NCBI GenBank assembly: GCA_958450325.1
Contig: OY288247.1
Location: forward strand, 57,353,701 to 57,417,700
Origin: Agrostemma githago
Lineage: Eukaryota > Streptophyta > Magnoliopsida > Caryophyllales > Caryophyllaceae
Direction of reading: 5' to 3'
DNA: 64,000 nucleotides
In this document: piece after piece, positions 1 to 10,001 of the stretch
Layout of the letters: each line of letters opens with the position of its first letter
Numbering within the stretch: the stretch's first letter is position 1
Program-made: the position numbers and the translations under genes
The notes under the pieces: generated by a model
Seen by the model: the letters and a program-made list of their open reading frames with translations, nothing else
Database searches by the model: none
Told to the model about the DNA's origin: nothing

Positions 1-355
1 CCAAACAATCCCCGATCCATCCCCGGACCTTATCGCTATCTAATTTAGGGCCCTCGGCAGCCCATCTAATCAACTCCGGACCTCAGGGTAGGCTTGTGAT
101 AACCCCAAAGTCCTCCAAGGTCATCCCGACCTCCCCAAAAGGCATGTGGAAGGTCGAGGTAGTGTCGTGAAAGCGATCTACCATCGCTCTGATCACCATA
201 AGGTTGCAGTTGGTCTTACAACCCACCAACCGGGCTAGTGTCCGACTACAGGGCCCAGAGCCGTCCTCGCGATAATCCCCTTTGCCGCGGGACTAAGCTT
301 CTGAGAATAGATCTCTAGGCATGTCGTAAAACCCAAGAAGGTCCTCATCAGACTT
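1..355 (-). pseudogene. Plant-mobile-domain-like ORF fragment, broken
   Basis: Reading the minus strand from about 355 to 1 gives a protein-like sequence in two frames. The first frame includes SPAAKGIIARTALGPVV and meets a stop near 235. A second frame picks up and reads LARLVGCKTNCNLMVIRAMV, then FHDTTSTFHMPFGEVGMTLE, then DFGVITSLP, an in-frame TGA, and on to GWIGDCL at the window edge. The pattern of a dispersed helix, then F-H-x-P-F/C-G-E-x-x-x-T-L-E-D-x, resembles the plant mobile domain (aminotransferase-like, PF10536) found in MAIN/MAIL1 proteins and in many plant TEs. One frameshift and one stop show it is a relic. It is cut by the window edge, so its other end is unseen. It could be an accessory ORF of the neighbouring Ogre-type element rather than a host gene. 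The family assignment is from memory of the motif. Confidence 0.5.
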
Positions 356-1960
356 GGGGGCTGCGAGACAGTACAAGCATAAACAAACCAAACCAAACAA
401 CCAAAACCTAATTCAAAGCCTAAGCAAATAAGCATGAGTCGAGATACTCACCAGGCCGCGCACAATACGGTGAGAGATAAGCAAGTCAGGACGAAACAAC
501 AACTGATGGTCGTCCCAATCCCGAGCCCACTGATGATCCTCGTTACCAATCTCCTCGTTCCCTTGCGCGGGATCCGGGACGTGAGTCCTCCTAGAAATCG
601 TCTCACGCAGCTTACACTTCCTTACTCTATCGAATTCGGCCTCATTTTTGGCCTCTGGATCACGACACTGCAAAGGAACGCTTCGTCGTCTCCTATGAAT
701 CCCACGGGGAGTCAGTGTGAGCTCGTCCCAGCGGCCTCACCTTTAGTGCCAGTCAAAAGAGATCCCTCGGGACGCTCGGTATCATCTCTGGCTGAAAAAC
801 CAAGCAAAAACGCAAAAATACATGCCTCAGGTCAGCCTAAAGCAGCTCAAACGGGTCAGAATAAGGTCAAAATTTCGGATAGAGATATCAAAATTCCGAA
901 AAGCCCGCTAGCACTCATTTTCGAACCCGGTCACAATAAAAGTGGTTTCGGGAAAATTTGACATCGTTACAACACTTTTTGGTCTGTCTTAAAGTCACAC
1001 AAAACCTCACAGAGTGCCATAGAGGGCACTCCAACTCACAACAGTTGATATGGAAGTCACCCGTAATGTCACAAACACTAATCGGGCAAGATTACGAAAG
1101 GCAAGTACGGGAATAACCGGGAAAGCGATTCCTAAACCCTAGTATTTCGAGTTTACCCCATGGGAGGCCATTAATACACCTCAAGACCTCCAATCAAGCT
1201 TATGACTACCCTAACAAGCTCTATTCAACCCTAATTTAACAATGGGACAAGCACAAACATCGAAACCTAGCAAATTCAAAATGCCCAAATCGATTTTTTA
1301 GGATTTTAACAAAATCGACTCACATTCAACCAAATTAAGCAAAATTGACAATATGCGAGTAAGGAACGTTTACCCGACATCGACATATTCGTGTATGGCA
1401 AAAATCAAGAAGGAAATCGGTTGAACAAATCAAGAAAGCAAGATTGAGGCGGAGAGGTGCACGCGTCTGAGTTTTAGAACGAATAACTCGTTCTTCCTTC
1501 CTTTGCTGATTTTAAATGGGTGTGACCCACAAAACCCCGGGCTCCCCGGGTCGGGCGTCCGTTTTACGAATCGCTAGGAGCTAGGCACCTGAATATTAAG
1601 GCGCAGCAGGATGCGCGTCTGACTACTCGACTCAAGACTAAAACAAGAGCAAACGAGACATGGTATCCAATATCCGCACAACCCGCACTCGTAAACCAAG
1701 CAAAATAAACAATGACAAAGCAATTTACTAACCAATAACGACAAAGCAAGCTTATAAACACCCTTTAACCGAAATATGCCCAGACGAGAAAATAAAACAA
1801 CAACAAGCATAAAAGCCTTGACTAACAAGAGTACTCACACTCGAGCGTATGGTAAAGCAAAACAAATTCAAGCAAAGTCCGAACAAATCCGAGCAAAGCA
1901 AAATAAATCCGCAAAGCAAGACTAATCTAACCAAAATAAATGAATATCCGCAAATCATTA
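356..1960. other. Non-coding stretch, probably interior/3' zone of an Ogre/Tat-type element
   Basis: No recognisable protein is seen here on either strand. A plus-strand open frame at 434-961 (175 codons) has no recognisable motif and a minus-strand frame overlaps it; both look like chance. From about 960 on the sequence is rich in A and C on the plus strand. It leads directly into the tandem repeats that precede the polypurine tract at 3072, so it is most simply the long untranslated region upstream of the LTR. Confidence 0.4.
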
Positions 1961-2340
1961 AGCCTAACGAGTCGCTAAGAGCTTTGAAGGCAATGTAAAT
2001 ATAAATGGATTCTTATACATCCCAAGCATTTTTAAGTCAAACGAGTCGCTAGGCGCTCTGAAGGTATGAATTCTTATACATCCCAAGCATTTTTAAGTCT
2101 AACGAGTCGCTAGGCACTCTGAAGGCATGGATTCTTATACATCCCAAGCATTTTTAAGTCTAACGAGTCGCTAGGCGCTCTGATGGCATGGATTCTTATA
2201 CATCCCAAGCATTTTTAAGTCTAACGAGTCACTAGGCGCTCTGAAGGCATGGATTCTTATACATCTCAAGCATTTTTAATTCTAACGAGTCGCTAGGCGC
2301 TTTGAAGGCATGGATTCTTATACATCCCAAGCATTTTTTT
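1961..2340. repeat. 61-bp tandem repeat array
   Basis: The phrase AACGAGTCGCTAGGCGCTCT recurs at about 2040, 2101, 2162, 2223 and 2284 with an exact 61-bp spacing, and a diverged first unit starts near 1966. Each unit also contains GGATTCTTATACATCCCAAG. Units differ by a few bases. Tandem repeats in the 3' untranslated zone are a known habit of Tat/Ogre-lineage gypsy elements, and this array sits upstream of the PPT and LTR start at 3072-3089. Confidence 0.9.
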
Positions 2341-2830
2341 TCGAGCCTAACGGGTCACAGGCATCCTAAGGCAACTCAGGTTTGAGCGGATACTGACACG
2401 CTCGAACATTTTTATCCTCGAGCCTAACGGGTCGTAGGCATCCTGAAGGCAATTTAAGTTCGGATGGATACATACACATTTGAACATCCTTTTAATCCTC
2501 GAGCCTAACGGGTCATAGGCATCCTGAAGGCAAACTTTTTCTAATTTTTCGAGCCTAACGGGTCGTAGGCATCCTGAAGGCAAACTTTTTTTAATTTTCG
2601 AGCCAGACAGGTCGTAGGCATCCCAATGACAATTGTTCGAGTGGATACTTACACACTCGAACATTTTCTTTCAATCTCGAGCCTAACGAATCATAGGCAT
2701 TTCGAAGGCGAAATAAGTGAGTATTCTCGAGCCTAATGAATCATAGGCATTCTGAAGGCAAAGTAAGTAAGCATTTTCATGCCCAGCGAGTCATAAGTAT
2801 TCGAAGGGCAGTCCAAATTTGAGCGGATTC
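2341..2830. repeat. Diverged continuation of the repeat array with variable unit length
   Basis: CGAGCCTAACGGGTCATAGG followed by CATCCTGAAGGCAA, or a close variant, recurs at about 2342, 2420, 2499, 2551, 2599, 2677, 2727 and 2779. The spacing is irregular, about 48-79 bp. The core (AGCCTAACG-GTC-TAGGC-CTGAAGGCA) is the same as in the 61-bp array just upstream, so both come from one ancestral unit that later expanded in two ways. The minus-strand open frame across it is a repeat artefact. Confidence 0.85.
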
Positions 2831-3071
2831 TCACGCGTCCGGAAATCAAAACCCATGAACGTAGCAAACACATGAAGAGATAGAAAGCACGGACTCGAGC
2901 CCCGATAAGCGACTGCAGGCAAGGACGTCAGGTATGATTTCTAATTCTTGGCCGGCGAGCCTCAATACGTAGTTCAATGGAGTTAAAATGACCCGACCGG
3001 ACAGCCATCAGGTCGTAATCCTCGATTGACCTGGGCGACTATACTTTGACTTTTGCCTTGTCCAAGACTCA
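2831..3071. other. Short unique stretch between repeat array and PPT
   Basis: No ORF or repeat is evident. The last part (about 3001-3071) is partly matched, in inverted form, just right of 62642. This marks it as the conserved 3' end of the internal region of the same Ogre/Tat-type family. Confidence 0.4.
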
Positions 3072-3088
3072 GTCAAAGTGGGGGCTTC
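3072..3088 (+). promoter_or_regulatory. Polypurine tract of an Ogre/Tat-type element
   Basis: The sequence GTCAAAGTGGGGGCTTC directly precedes TGTAGACACCC. This is the usual arrangement of a second-strand primer (PPT) next to the LTR start in Tat/Ogre gypsy elements. The inverted counterpart at 62626-62642 has the same layout, which supports the call. Confidence 0.8.
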
Positions 3089-4913
3089 TGTAGACACCCA
3101 GATTTGGACCTGGTGGCTGCAAAAGTGCCCGACAAACACACAATGACGATCGGACTACAACGCGATGTGAGATTACGATAATTTAGATATTTTTTCTTTA
3201 GAACGGATCAAATAATTACTCGGAAAGATTAATTTGACATCAAGGAAGCCTTAGTCATGTCATTACGGTCGTCTCGACACTAATTAGAGTCAATTCCGAC
3301 ACCGGGACTCCGCATTGGTCCCGAAACACGCAAAGTCAAACCTGAGTCAGCACATTAGGCCGAGCGAACCTTGGGATGCACACCCGAAGCCCCTCGGCAC
3401 AACGGCACACTAGGGTATAGGAGGAGACTTAATACCATATCTATGATATTATACGCATCTTCTCGATTTTGGAATGTTTCGAAATCGTATCTTCAAAATC
3501 GCAAGCGCCTCACCCCGGGCGTCTTACTCCTTGTTCGCACGACCCCAGGCCCCTGAATTCTGGTGCGCTTAGACTCAGGCGTCCATCTGGGCGAGGTGAA
3601 TACCCCCCCCCCCACCTCAGTCATTCGACACAACAATTCATTCTTCTGTTCTCCCTCTTACTCTTTATGAGCTTCTTATAACTTGGACTCGCACTCCGAC
3701 ACCCAAGCCAACGATCCACTTGATCGTAGTCCCGATAAGCGAATCAACGCTACTCTTCACCTTCGAGCACTTCACTTGATCCCGAGGTGCCTGCGCTCGA
3801 CTAGCTACCCCGAGTCTAGCAGCGGAAGCTCTGCCAGATTAACCGCAGAACCATTTGTGGTAACGGAACTCTACCGAAATCACCACAAGGCAAGCTAAGA
3901 GGATCAGCCCTAGAATTCGAACCGTCACTAGGTTGTCATCTAAACAAAACTTTAAATTTCTGTACTTTTTATTATGCATTACGATAACGTCAAACGTGGA
4001 CGCTAGGTCCACGGCACGTTATAAACATTTGTAACGTCCCAAATTCAACCATAAACAGTAAAACACCTTAAATAGGCCAGAGTAGTTCCGAGATTCATTC
4101 TCAACTATCTATGCATCGTGTCCCATTTAGCGTATACTCCGAGGGTGCAACTCCTCACTAGTGATTTACTCACATTCGCATTTACATCTTTCGTATGATT
4201 TACTGCTTTTATAACCTTATAATCGCATGTTAAATCACCTAACACAAGATTCAAAACGTAAACAAACTAAAACTGAAGAAAGTGATGGTGGGTTCCGTAT
4301 TAGTCCCGTTGCTCACCTTACACGGTTCGACGCATCCCTATTAATACTGAGCAGACGCATCCTAAGCAGAATACCAGGTAAGGTATACCACGAGAACGAC
4401 TAATATCTGTATTACCACGTTAAAACTGATTTGCTAATACGTATAATATTAGTACCCTCTACTCTCCTACGTTCATCTTTACATGGTCTGCTTGTCACGT
4501 GAAATCGCATGCAAAGAATGTAAAAATAATTACTTCGACGACAATAAGCTTATTTGTCCTTAAAAAAGGCGACATAGCAAAGACATAGGGTTAAAGCAAC
4601 GGATGTTACAGTACTTCCCCTACATTGAAGGAACAAAGTTATCAGCCCACCGATTGATTAGTAGAGGCCGCTATGTGCAGGCGGGAATGGGTGTCGACGG
4701 CTAGCGGACGTTGGCTTCCCAATACGCACCCTCACCCCTTACTCAGAATCGACGGTTTCCGGATGTCTGAAACCATTGGCAATGAGAGTCATTCCAGGCA
4801 TGGAGTGCTTAAGAGTACAAGTCTTTATATTTAGGTCTCATGCCACTCAACTTTGAGCCGGCTAAGGATCAAAGTTGGCTTGAACGGTTTCCGAGTCCCC
4901 ATAATTGACTCGG
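3089..4913 (+). mobile_element. Ogre/Tat-type LTR (plus orientation)
   Basis: The left edge is fixed by TGTAGACACCC right after the PPT. Its first 250 bp match the inverted LTR end at 62364-62625; for example GAGTCAATTCCGACACCGG at 3288 reappears as its reverse complement at 62409. The right edge is set by the Arg-type primer site starting at 4914 and is less certain, because no clean CA end is visible. The LTR has a PPT on its left and a PBS on its right. A single intact element cannot give that arrangement; it implies an LTR shared by two tandem copies. Small open frames inside (for example 3371-3898) show no motif. Confidence 0.65.
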
Positions 4914-4931
4914 TGGCGACTCCACAAATCG
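4914..4931 (+). promoter_or_regulatory. Primer binding site (tRNA-Arg type)
   Basis: TGGCGACTCCACAAATCG begins here. TGGCGACTCC is the 5' part of the Arg-tRNA-complementary primer site known from Ogre-like elements; the downstream part is diverged. It follows an LTR in the same orientation. Confidence 0.6.
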
Positions 4932-5041
4932 GCAACAAATTTGGTTCACTAAAAAGGTCGCCTTACCAAACATATCGCCCTTTAAACATTTACTACCACG
5001 ACTCGATCAATTCTAACGGAAACACGGGTCCCCGCATCCAT

Positions 5042-5440
5042 CTAGTACAAGTCCGAGTCGTCATCCGAATCGAGGTCCGAAACATCGCCCCGAACGCGAG
5101 TTTGGACCGGCCCCCGACCGGGAGGGGGCCGCGTGGGTGGCCGCCACGATGAAACCGGGTCGGTCAAGCATGGGCGCGCGCGGGGCGCCTGGCGGTGCGG
5201 ACGGACGTCCACAAGTTGCCATATGGTGAGGTCGGCCTTGATCTTCTGAAGTTGTTTGACTATCTGTACTTCCGAGGTCGAAATTGTTGCTTCATTGGTA
5301 GTAGTTTCTTCAGGAGTGTTTGTAGTAGCGGGGATTTTAGTGTTAACATTTTGGTAAGGGCGCTCGGATCTCGTAAGATGGTCGATGTCTGCCATATTCG
5401 GAAGGTCTTTGCTGGGGATGGTGATGAGTTAACTCATGGA
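5042..5440 (-). pseudogene. Ogre/Tat gag-pol linker fragment, inverted
   Basis: The minus strand encodes MADIDHLTRSERPYQ, a Glu/Thr-rich linker, then IVKQLQKIKADLTIWQLV, and finally an Asp/Ser-rich tail ending SDLDSDDDSDLY and a stop. The block V-x-Q-L-x-K-x-K-A-x-x-x-I-W-x-L is typical of the region between gag and protease in plant Ogre/Tat polyproteins. Only this scrap remains. It lies opposite in orientation to the LTR and PBS just left of it, so there is a rearrangement junction near 5040. It is cut on the right by the Athila-like LTR starting at 5441. The Arg/Pro-rich tail after IWQLV does not fit the family and may be a frame change. Confidence 0.55.
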
Positions 5441-7121
5441 TGTTGACACGGGCCGTCACGAGCCCACATGCAGAAAATATTTTTAACATCGACAAATCAC
5501 AAAACAAATTAATGCACTAATGGTAGGTCGGGATCAATCTAAGGGATGAAAGTCTTAAGCTAATGAGTCTAAGTCTACTAGTGATTGGGATCTTCTAGGG
5601 CGTTTCGAGTATGGACTAGACTAAGGATGATTAATGACAAGAAGTAATCAATAAGGAAAAGGCGTTAGGGGGGAGTCGGGGAATCGGAAATTGGGTTCTA
5701 CAAGTCAAGGAATTATGGGGTCGGTCACAAGGTCGCTAAAGGGAGGAAGCCACCTTTCGATTTCTTCACCCAACTTAGCTAAATCCCACTTTCGCGGCGA
5801 AAAGGATAAGTCTCGGGTCAATGTAACTCCTACCCCGAGTTTCCCCATATTGATAGGAGTGAGTCAAGGTCAATTTAGTTGGCCAAACTAAGTTAACAAA
5901 GACACAATAACCTTGAACAAGATAGATCAACAAATATGCAACCAATCCACAATTCCTCAATTCATACTACCCAAAATCCTCCTCCCTTAACCCCCTAACA
6001 AGAGTTTACTCACAATTCATGGATGAAATACCAAGAACAATAACTTAGGTGATCATATTAACAACATGCTTGATGATGAAAGCTAGAGAAATTTACTCTA
6101 ACGCAATGAAAAAAACCAAGATCAACAAATGAAACTACCAAAAATCCACAAACAATGCAAGAAAAATCAAAGGAAAAGATGGAATAGAGAAGGAGTAAGA
6201 GTAAAAACTAAACTAGTAAATAGGCGAGGAAGAGAAGTATACCAACAATGGAGGAAAATAAAGATGAAGAAGATGAAGGTGCATAAAAATAAAGGTGAAA
6301 CCTTGAATAAGAAAACAATGGATTAATCACTAATCCTTTTATGATCTCCCAAAAATTTGATTAAACTTAGGATTGATTACGATAATTTTTGATCTAAAGC
6401 TAGAGGAAAGAGATGAAGATTGATAAAAACTATGAAGCCTCCTAATGAATGTTGCCTAATGTCTCTCTATCTAATTTAGGTTAAACTATATATAGTAGTT
6501 GCTTATGGATCACTAAACCAAGCTCAAATCCGATTTTTGTACATTGAGTGAAAATTTTGCCCTATGGATCTTCAAAGGGTGAAACTTCACCCTGCGGATT
6601 ACTGATCTTCACGAGTCATTTCCGTTGGGTGAAACATTACCCCTGTGGTTTTACCCGGTGGACTTTTCTTCCAAATTTTGCATTAGGGGGAACCCATACC
6701 GTTGGGTGAAACTTCACCAGGTGAGTGAAAGTTTTGCCCGGTGGGTTCAATTTCCTGAAGATCTTCAGGGAGGCAGATATGTCGTCGAGCGAAACTTCGC
6801 CTGGTGATTCCTCTTTTCACCCGATGGGTTCTTTGACCTCTTTTCTCTTTTCGCTCTTTGTCGTTTGGTTGTTGGACTTTTGTCTTCGTGCGATGCTTCT
6901 GGACGGTATTCCACTCTCTTGTGCTCGTGGAAACTTAGACATTCTCTTGGAGACGGATCCTATCAAAATAAATAGGAAAACTACCCAAAACACCTGAAAT
7001 GCACAAGGGAGACGCTAATGCGAGAAAGACTAAGGATAGAGCGATAATCATATTCTAATCTCAAAAAATGGAGGAAAACGAGAAAATGAGAGGGAAAATG
7101 GGCTAAATTTAGCACACATCA
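5441..7121 (-). mobile_element. Athila-like 3' LTR (element on minus strand)
   Basis: On the plus strand this block runs from TGTTGACACGGG to AGCACACATCA, so it has TG...CA ends and is 1,681 bp. Its right edge is fixed by the neighbouring CCCCCACACTAGACTATTGC which, read on the minus strand, is the G-rich tract plus the conserved phrase before Athila LTRs. It contains several palindromic phrases such as GGGTGAAACTTCACCC around 6578-6830, listed separately. No partner LTR survives, because the element is truncated near 34545. The left edge (TG at 5441) is inferred from where Ogre-like sequence ends. Confidence 0.6.
6535..6835. repeat. Cluster of GTGAAACTTCAC-type palindromes in Athila-like LTR
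   Basis: Within 300 bp the sequence shows GGGTGAAACTTCACCC, GGGTGAAACATTACCC, GGGTGAAACTTCACC and GAGCGAAACTTCGCC. Each can fold into a short hairpin or pair with a second copy of itself. Variants with GCGAA pair with TTCGC, and variants with GTGAA pair with TTCAC, so the stem is kept when the base changes. The same motif occurs in the pol-ORF spacer at 19360-19480 and 33120-33290. Confidence 0.75.
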
Positions 7122-8986
7122 AATCCCCCACACTAGACTATTGCTCGTCCTCGAGCAAAGACCCAAAAAGAAATTAAGTACTAATACTACTAAGCTAGAC
7201 TATGCTAAGCCGATACGGGGCAATTAACGGGCCCGCTCCGTCCCTTCAACTCACATTGGAATACCTATTAGGTAAGGTACTCCAATGCAAGGCAAGTTGG
7301 GTCTTGCTCAAAATGGTGGATGCGACTAAAAACACAAAAACACATAAGCACAAAAGAATAGGCGCATCCAAAGAGAAGATAAAACACCGAATTCCTCACC
7401 GAGATGGTAGGAAAGACTCCAATTACGTACTCAAACGATCATAAACATTCCAAACTAGATCACCCAAGTGGAAATAGACCAAAGTCTAATAGTATGACAT
7501 TAAAGCAATAAAAGTGTTGATGAATTAGCTAGGTCCTCGTAATCTTCTAAAGGGGTACGACGAGGTGTTAAACAAAGTGGAAATGAGTGAACCTTGGAGT
7601 CGTTCGACACTGTAGGTAGGTGCAATCCCCCTCTCTTTGGCTAAGGCTAAGAGGGTCGTTCAAAACTCAAATTATCCGAGTTAGTCCAAACAAAAAGTGA
7701 TGAAATGTTTACAATATGTGGTGGATCGACTAATCACCGCTATCTTCCTTCCTCGGGACTCGATCCTCTAGTAGGCACTTCAAGGCGAAAAGTCGGTAAA
7801 AGGGCTTTTTTTGAAGAGAAGATGTTTTTGATGATATTATTTCCATGAATGCTCCTTTTCTCTCCTTTGATTTTCATTAGTTTGTGCCCTTTTCTTTTGC
7901 TTCAGTTTGCCCTTTTTAGCTTTTTGATGTGGTTTAAAACCAAGCATGGAGGTTTATTTTTGTAAACTTATTGTGACGATGTATAGGTGGTAAGGAAAAT
8001 AGGTAACGCGCCATTCCAGGATAACTCACAAAAAGATGAGAAGAATTTGGACTAAAGGTGCAATGGACATTCGAGCAAGGTCACTAAGAAAACAGGAGGC
8101 GGTAACCAATGCCTAACTCCTTCATGGGTGGTCAAGGTGGTCAAGTGCAAACCCCGAAGTAAACCTCTAGTAGAATAGGCGGACTCAAGTCAAGAGATCA
8201 ACATATTCATTGATTTAGAGTGTCATTCTACTAGATTAAGGTCCAAAAGATAAAATGGCTTATCTACAATGGAATGTAAGTTCTCGCAATAAGCTTGTAC
8301 TCGGGTTTTCAAAAAAAATTAATCCTAGACACACTATACAAATCAAGAAGAACACAAGAAAGAGAGATACTAAACAAAAGGATAACAAAAGTAAAGTCAT
8401 GCACTCTAGTCTCCATCGACATACAGCACACAATCAACCACAATTCCCAAAATGCTCATCTCTTCGAGCGCTTCCTAATAGCAATGACCCAACTCCTATA
8501 TGAGAGTAAAGAAAAAACGAAGAGGAAAGAAGTTACCTAGCGGATTGCTTCCATGATCTCCTCATCTTGTGCTATTGAGGTGGTGGTTATCCTATAAGAG
8601 TGGAGGACAATACTATACAAAGGACACGAAAACATAACGAAAACAAGAAAGAGAAAAGGAAAATATTTTTGGGTTTTTAGAATTTTTAAATTTTTTTATG
8701 GTTTTTGGAAAGATTTTTGAAAAACAAAAGATAGTAAATCCCTCCCTCACACTAAAACTGTGCATTGTTCTCAATGAGCAAGTAGGGGAAAGATCAAAAA
8801 ACATGGGAAAAGAAAAATAAGAAAAATCTTTTTGGTTTTTTGTGATTTTTCTAATGTTTTAAAGATTTTTTCAAAATTTTGGGAAAAGAAAAGAAAAGAT
8901 AAAAGGATGGCGGGCCTAGGTGTAATCACATCACCTAGACCCTAGCCAAGTGGGGAAGAAAATTAAAATAAAATAAAATAAAATAA
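7122..8986 (-). other. Athila-like element: PPT and 3' untranslated interior
   Basis: At 7122-7165, read on the minus strand, are GAGGACGAGCAATAG and then AGTGTGGGGGATT just before the LTR. This G-rich phrase is typical of Athila-type elements and is the likely PPT. The rest carries no convincing ORF: the small frames at 7202-7444 and 8255-8540 are A-rich and lack motifs. The interval 8600-8900 is low-complexity A/T-rich. It is the 3' non-coding interior of the minus-strand element, interrupted by the MITE-like insertion at 8987. Confidence 0.55.
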
Positions 8987-9179
8987 GGTTATTTAACGAT
9001 AATAATACCAATCATAGTGCGTCTTCTCCAAATAATAACAATTTCAACAAATCTGAGAATAATACTTGTTATTGAAGCAGTTAAACAAGAGTAGTTTAGT
9101 AATATTTATAACCTGCTACACCAGGTCACCTAATTAATATTTAACCTGCTACTTATCCTTCATCCTCCTCCTTAGACCT

Positions 9180-9470
9180 GGATAGCTGGTGAACCGTGTC
9201 GGATCAGCTTCGGATCGGGCCACTTTTGGGTTATAACAATCGGCTTAACTTCGGGTCGGGTCGAGTTCAGATCATTCTCGGGTTTGTTGTTTTCAACTTT
9301 TTTAGGGATATCGATTCGTTTTCTATAATAATAGTCGGGTCAGATTCGGGTTAGTCTGGGTCATTTTGGATTACGGGTCAAAATCGGGTCTTCAATTCGG
9401 GTGTCAAGTCGGTTCAATTTTGCTTACTTGGGTCGGGTCAGTTTTGTCAGGTCTACTCCTCCTTACTTCT
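9180..9470. repeat. Degenerate GGGTCGGGTC-type tract
   Basis: The words TCGGGTC, GGGTCGGGTC, TTCGGGT and ATCGGGTC recur more than ten times at irregular spacing. No fixed unit is seen. It is inside the MITE-like element and has no ORF. It may be a simple G/T/C repeat that expanded by slippage. Confidence 0.6.
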
Positions 9471-9679
9471 CTCCTTCATCCTCTCTCTCTCCATTACCCT
9501 TCATCCTTCTTCAGTTTTTTTTTCTATACGTTTCGTTTACATTAACGTGTTGATTTTGGTGTAGGATTTCGTTGTTAGCTAGATTTGGTGGGGTTGAAGG
9601 AAGAGGAAGACGGAGGACATTAATGGCGTTTAATGCCCCATACACTGAGTAAGTGAAAATGAGTGAAGTTAAGAAATAA

Positions 9680-10001
9680 ATTAAAGACGAAAAAGGAAGG
9701 TTAACGAGTTCTACCGCTAACTGGTCATCTATATTACTCTGGTTTAACTACTCCAAAAAATACATATTATTTTCTAATTTATTAAAATTGAATTTTTTTG
9801 GAAGACGCTCTATGGTTGGTATTATTGCCGTTAAAAAAAATTAAAGGTGAAAAAGAAAGGTGGAAGGGTTCTACAGGTAACTGGTCACGTATACTACTCT
9901 GGTTTAACTACTCCAATAATACGTATTATTCTCTGATTTATTAAAATTGATATCATTTTGGGAAGACGCCCTATAGTTGGTATTATTGTTGTTAAATAAC
10001 C
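9680..10001. repeat. 160-bp tandem duplication of the MITE right end
   Basis: Two copies (9680-9839 and 9840-10001) share ATTAAAG, GGTTTAACTACTCCAA, TTTATTAAAATTGA and GGAAGACGC in the same order with 160-bp spacing. Each copy ends in the inner part of the terminal inverted repeat, so the element has an extra internal end. Confidence 0.8.

Larger units (their letters stand above)
8987..10001. mobile_element. MITE-like element with about 41-bp terminal inverted repeats
   Basis: The left end GGTTATTTAACGATAATAAT, continuing through ACCAATCATAGTGCGTCTTC, matches the reverse complement of the right end (GGTTATTTAACAACAATAAT, ACCAACTATAGGGCGTCTTC) over about 41 bp with a few changes. No transposase is present. 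The right third is duplicated in tandem (next entry). The middle (about 9180-9470) is a degenerate GGGTCGGGTC-rich tract. I could not define a target site duplication with confidence because the left flank is AAAATA low-complexity, so the superfamily is open (MULE or hAT are candidates). Confidence 0.65.

Noticed and set aside
434..961. 175-codon plus-strand ORF near the left edge
   Set aside because: There is no recognisable motif and composition is like the flanks. An overlapping minus ORF of chance type exists, and it lies in what looks like the non-coding 3' zone of an Ogre-type element.
2347..2664. 105-codon minus-strand ORF with repeated DAYDPLGSRIK
   Set aside because: The protein repeat is a direct product of the DNA tandem repeat, whose units are of irregular length and break the frame elsewhere.
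1961..2830. CRISPR-like regular array
   Set aside because: The whole unit repeats, without unique spacers between constant repeats, in plant DNA. It is an ordinary tandem repeat; the same holds for 37665-38110 and 45650-46215.
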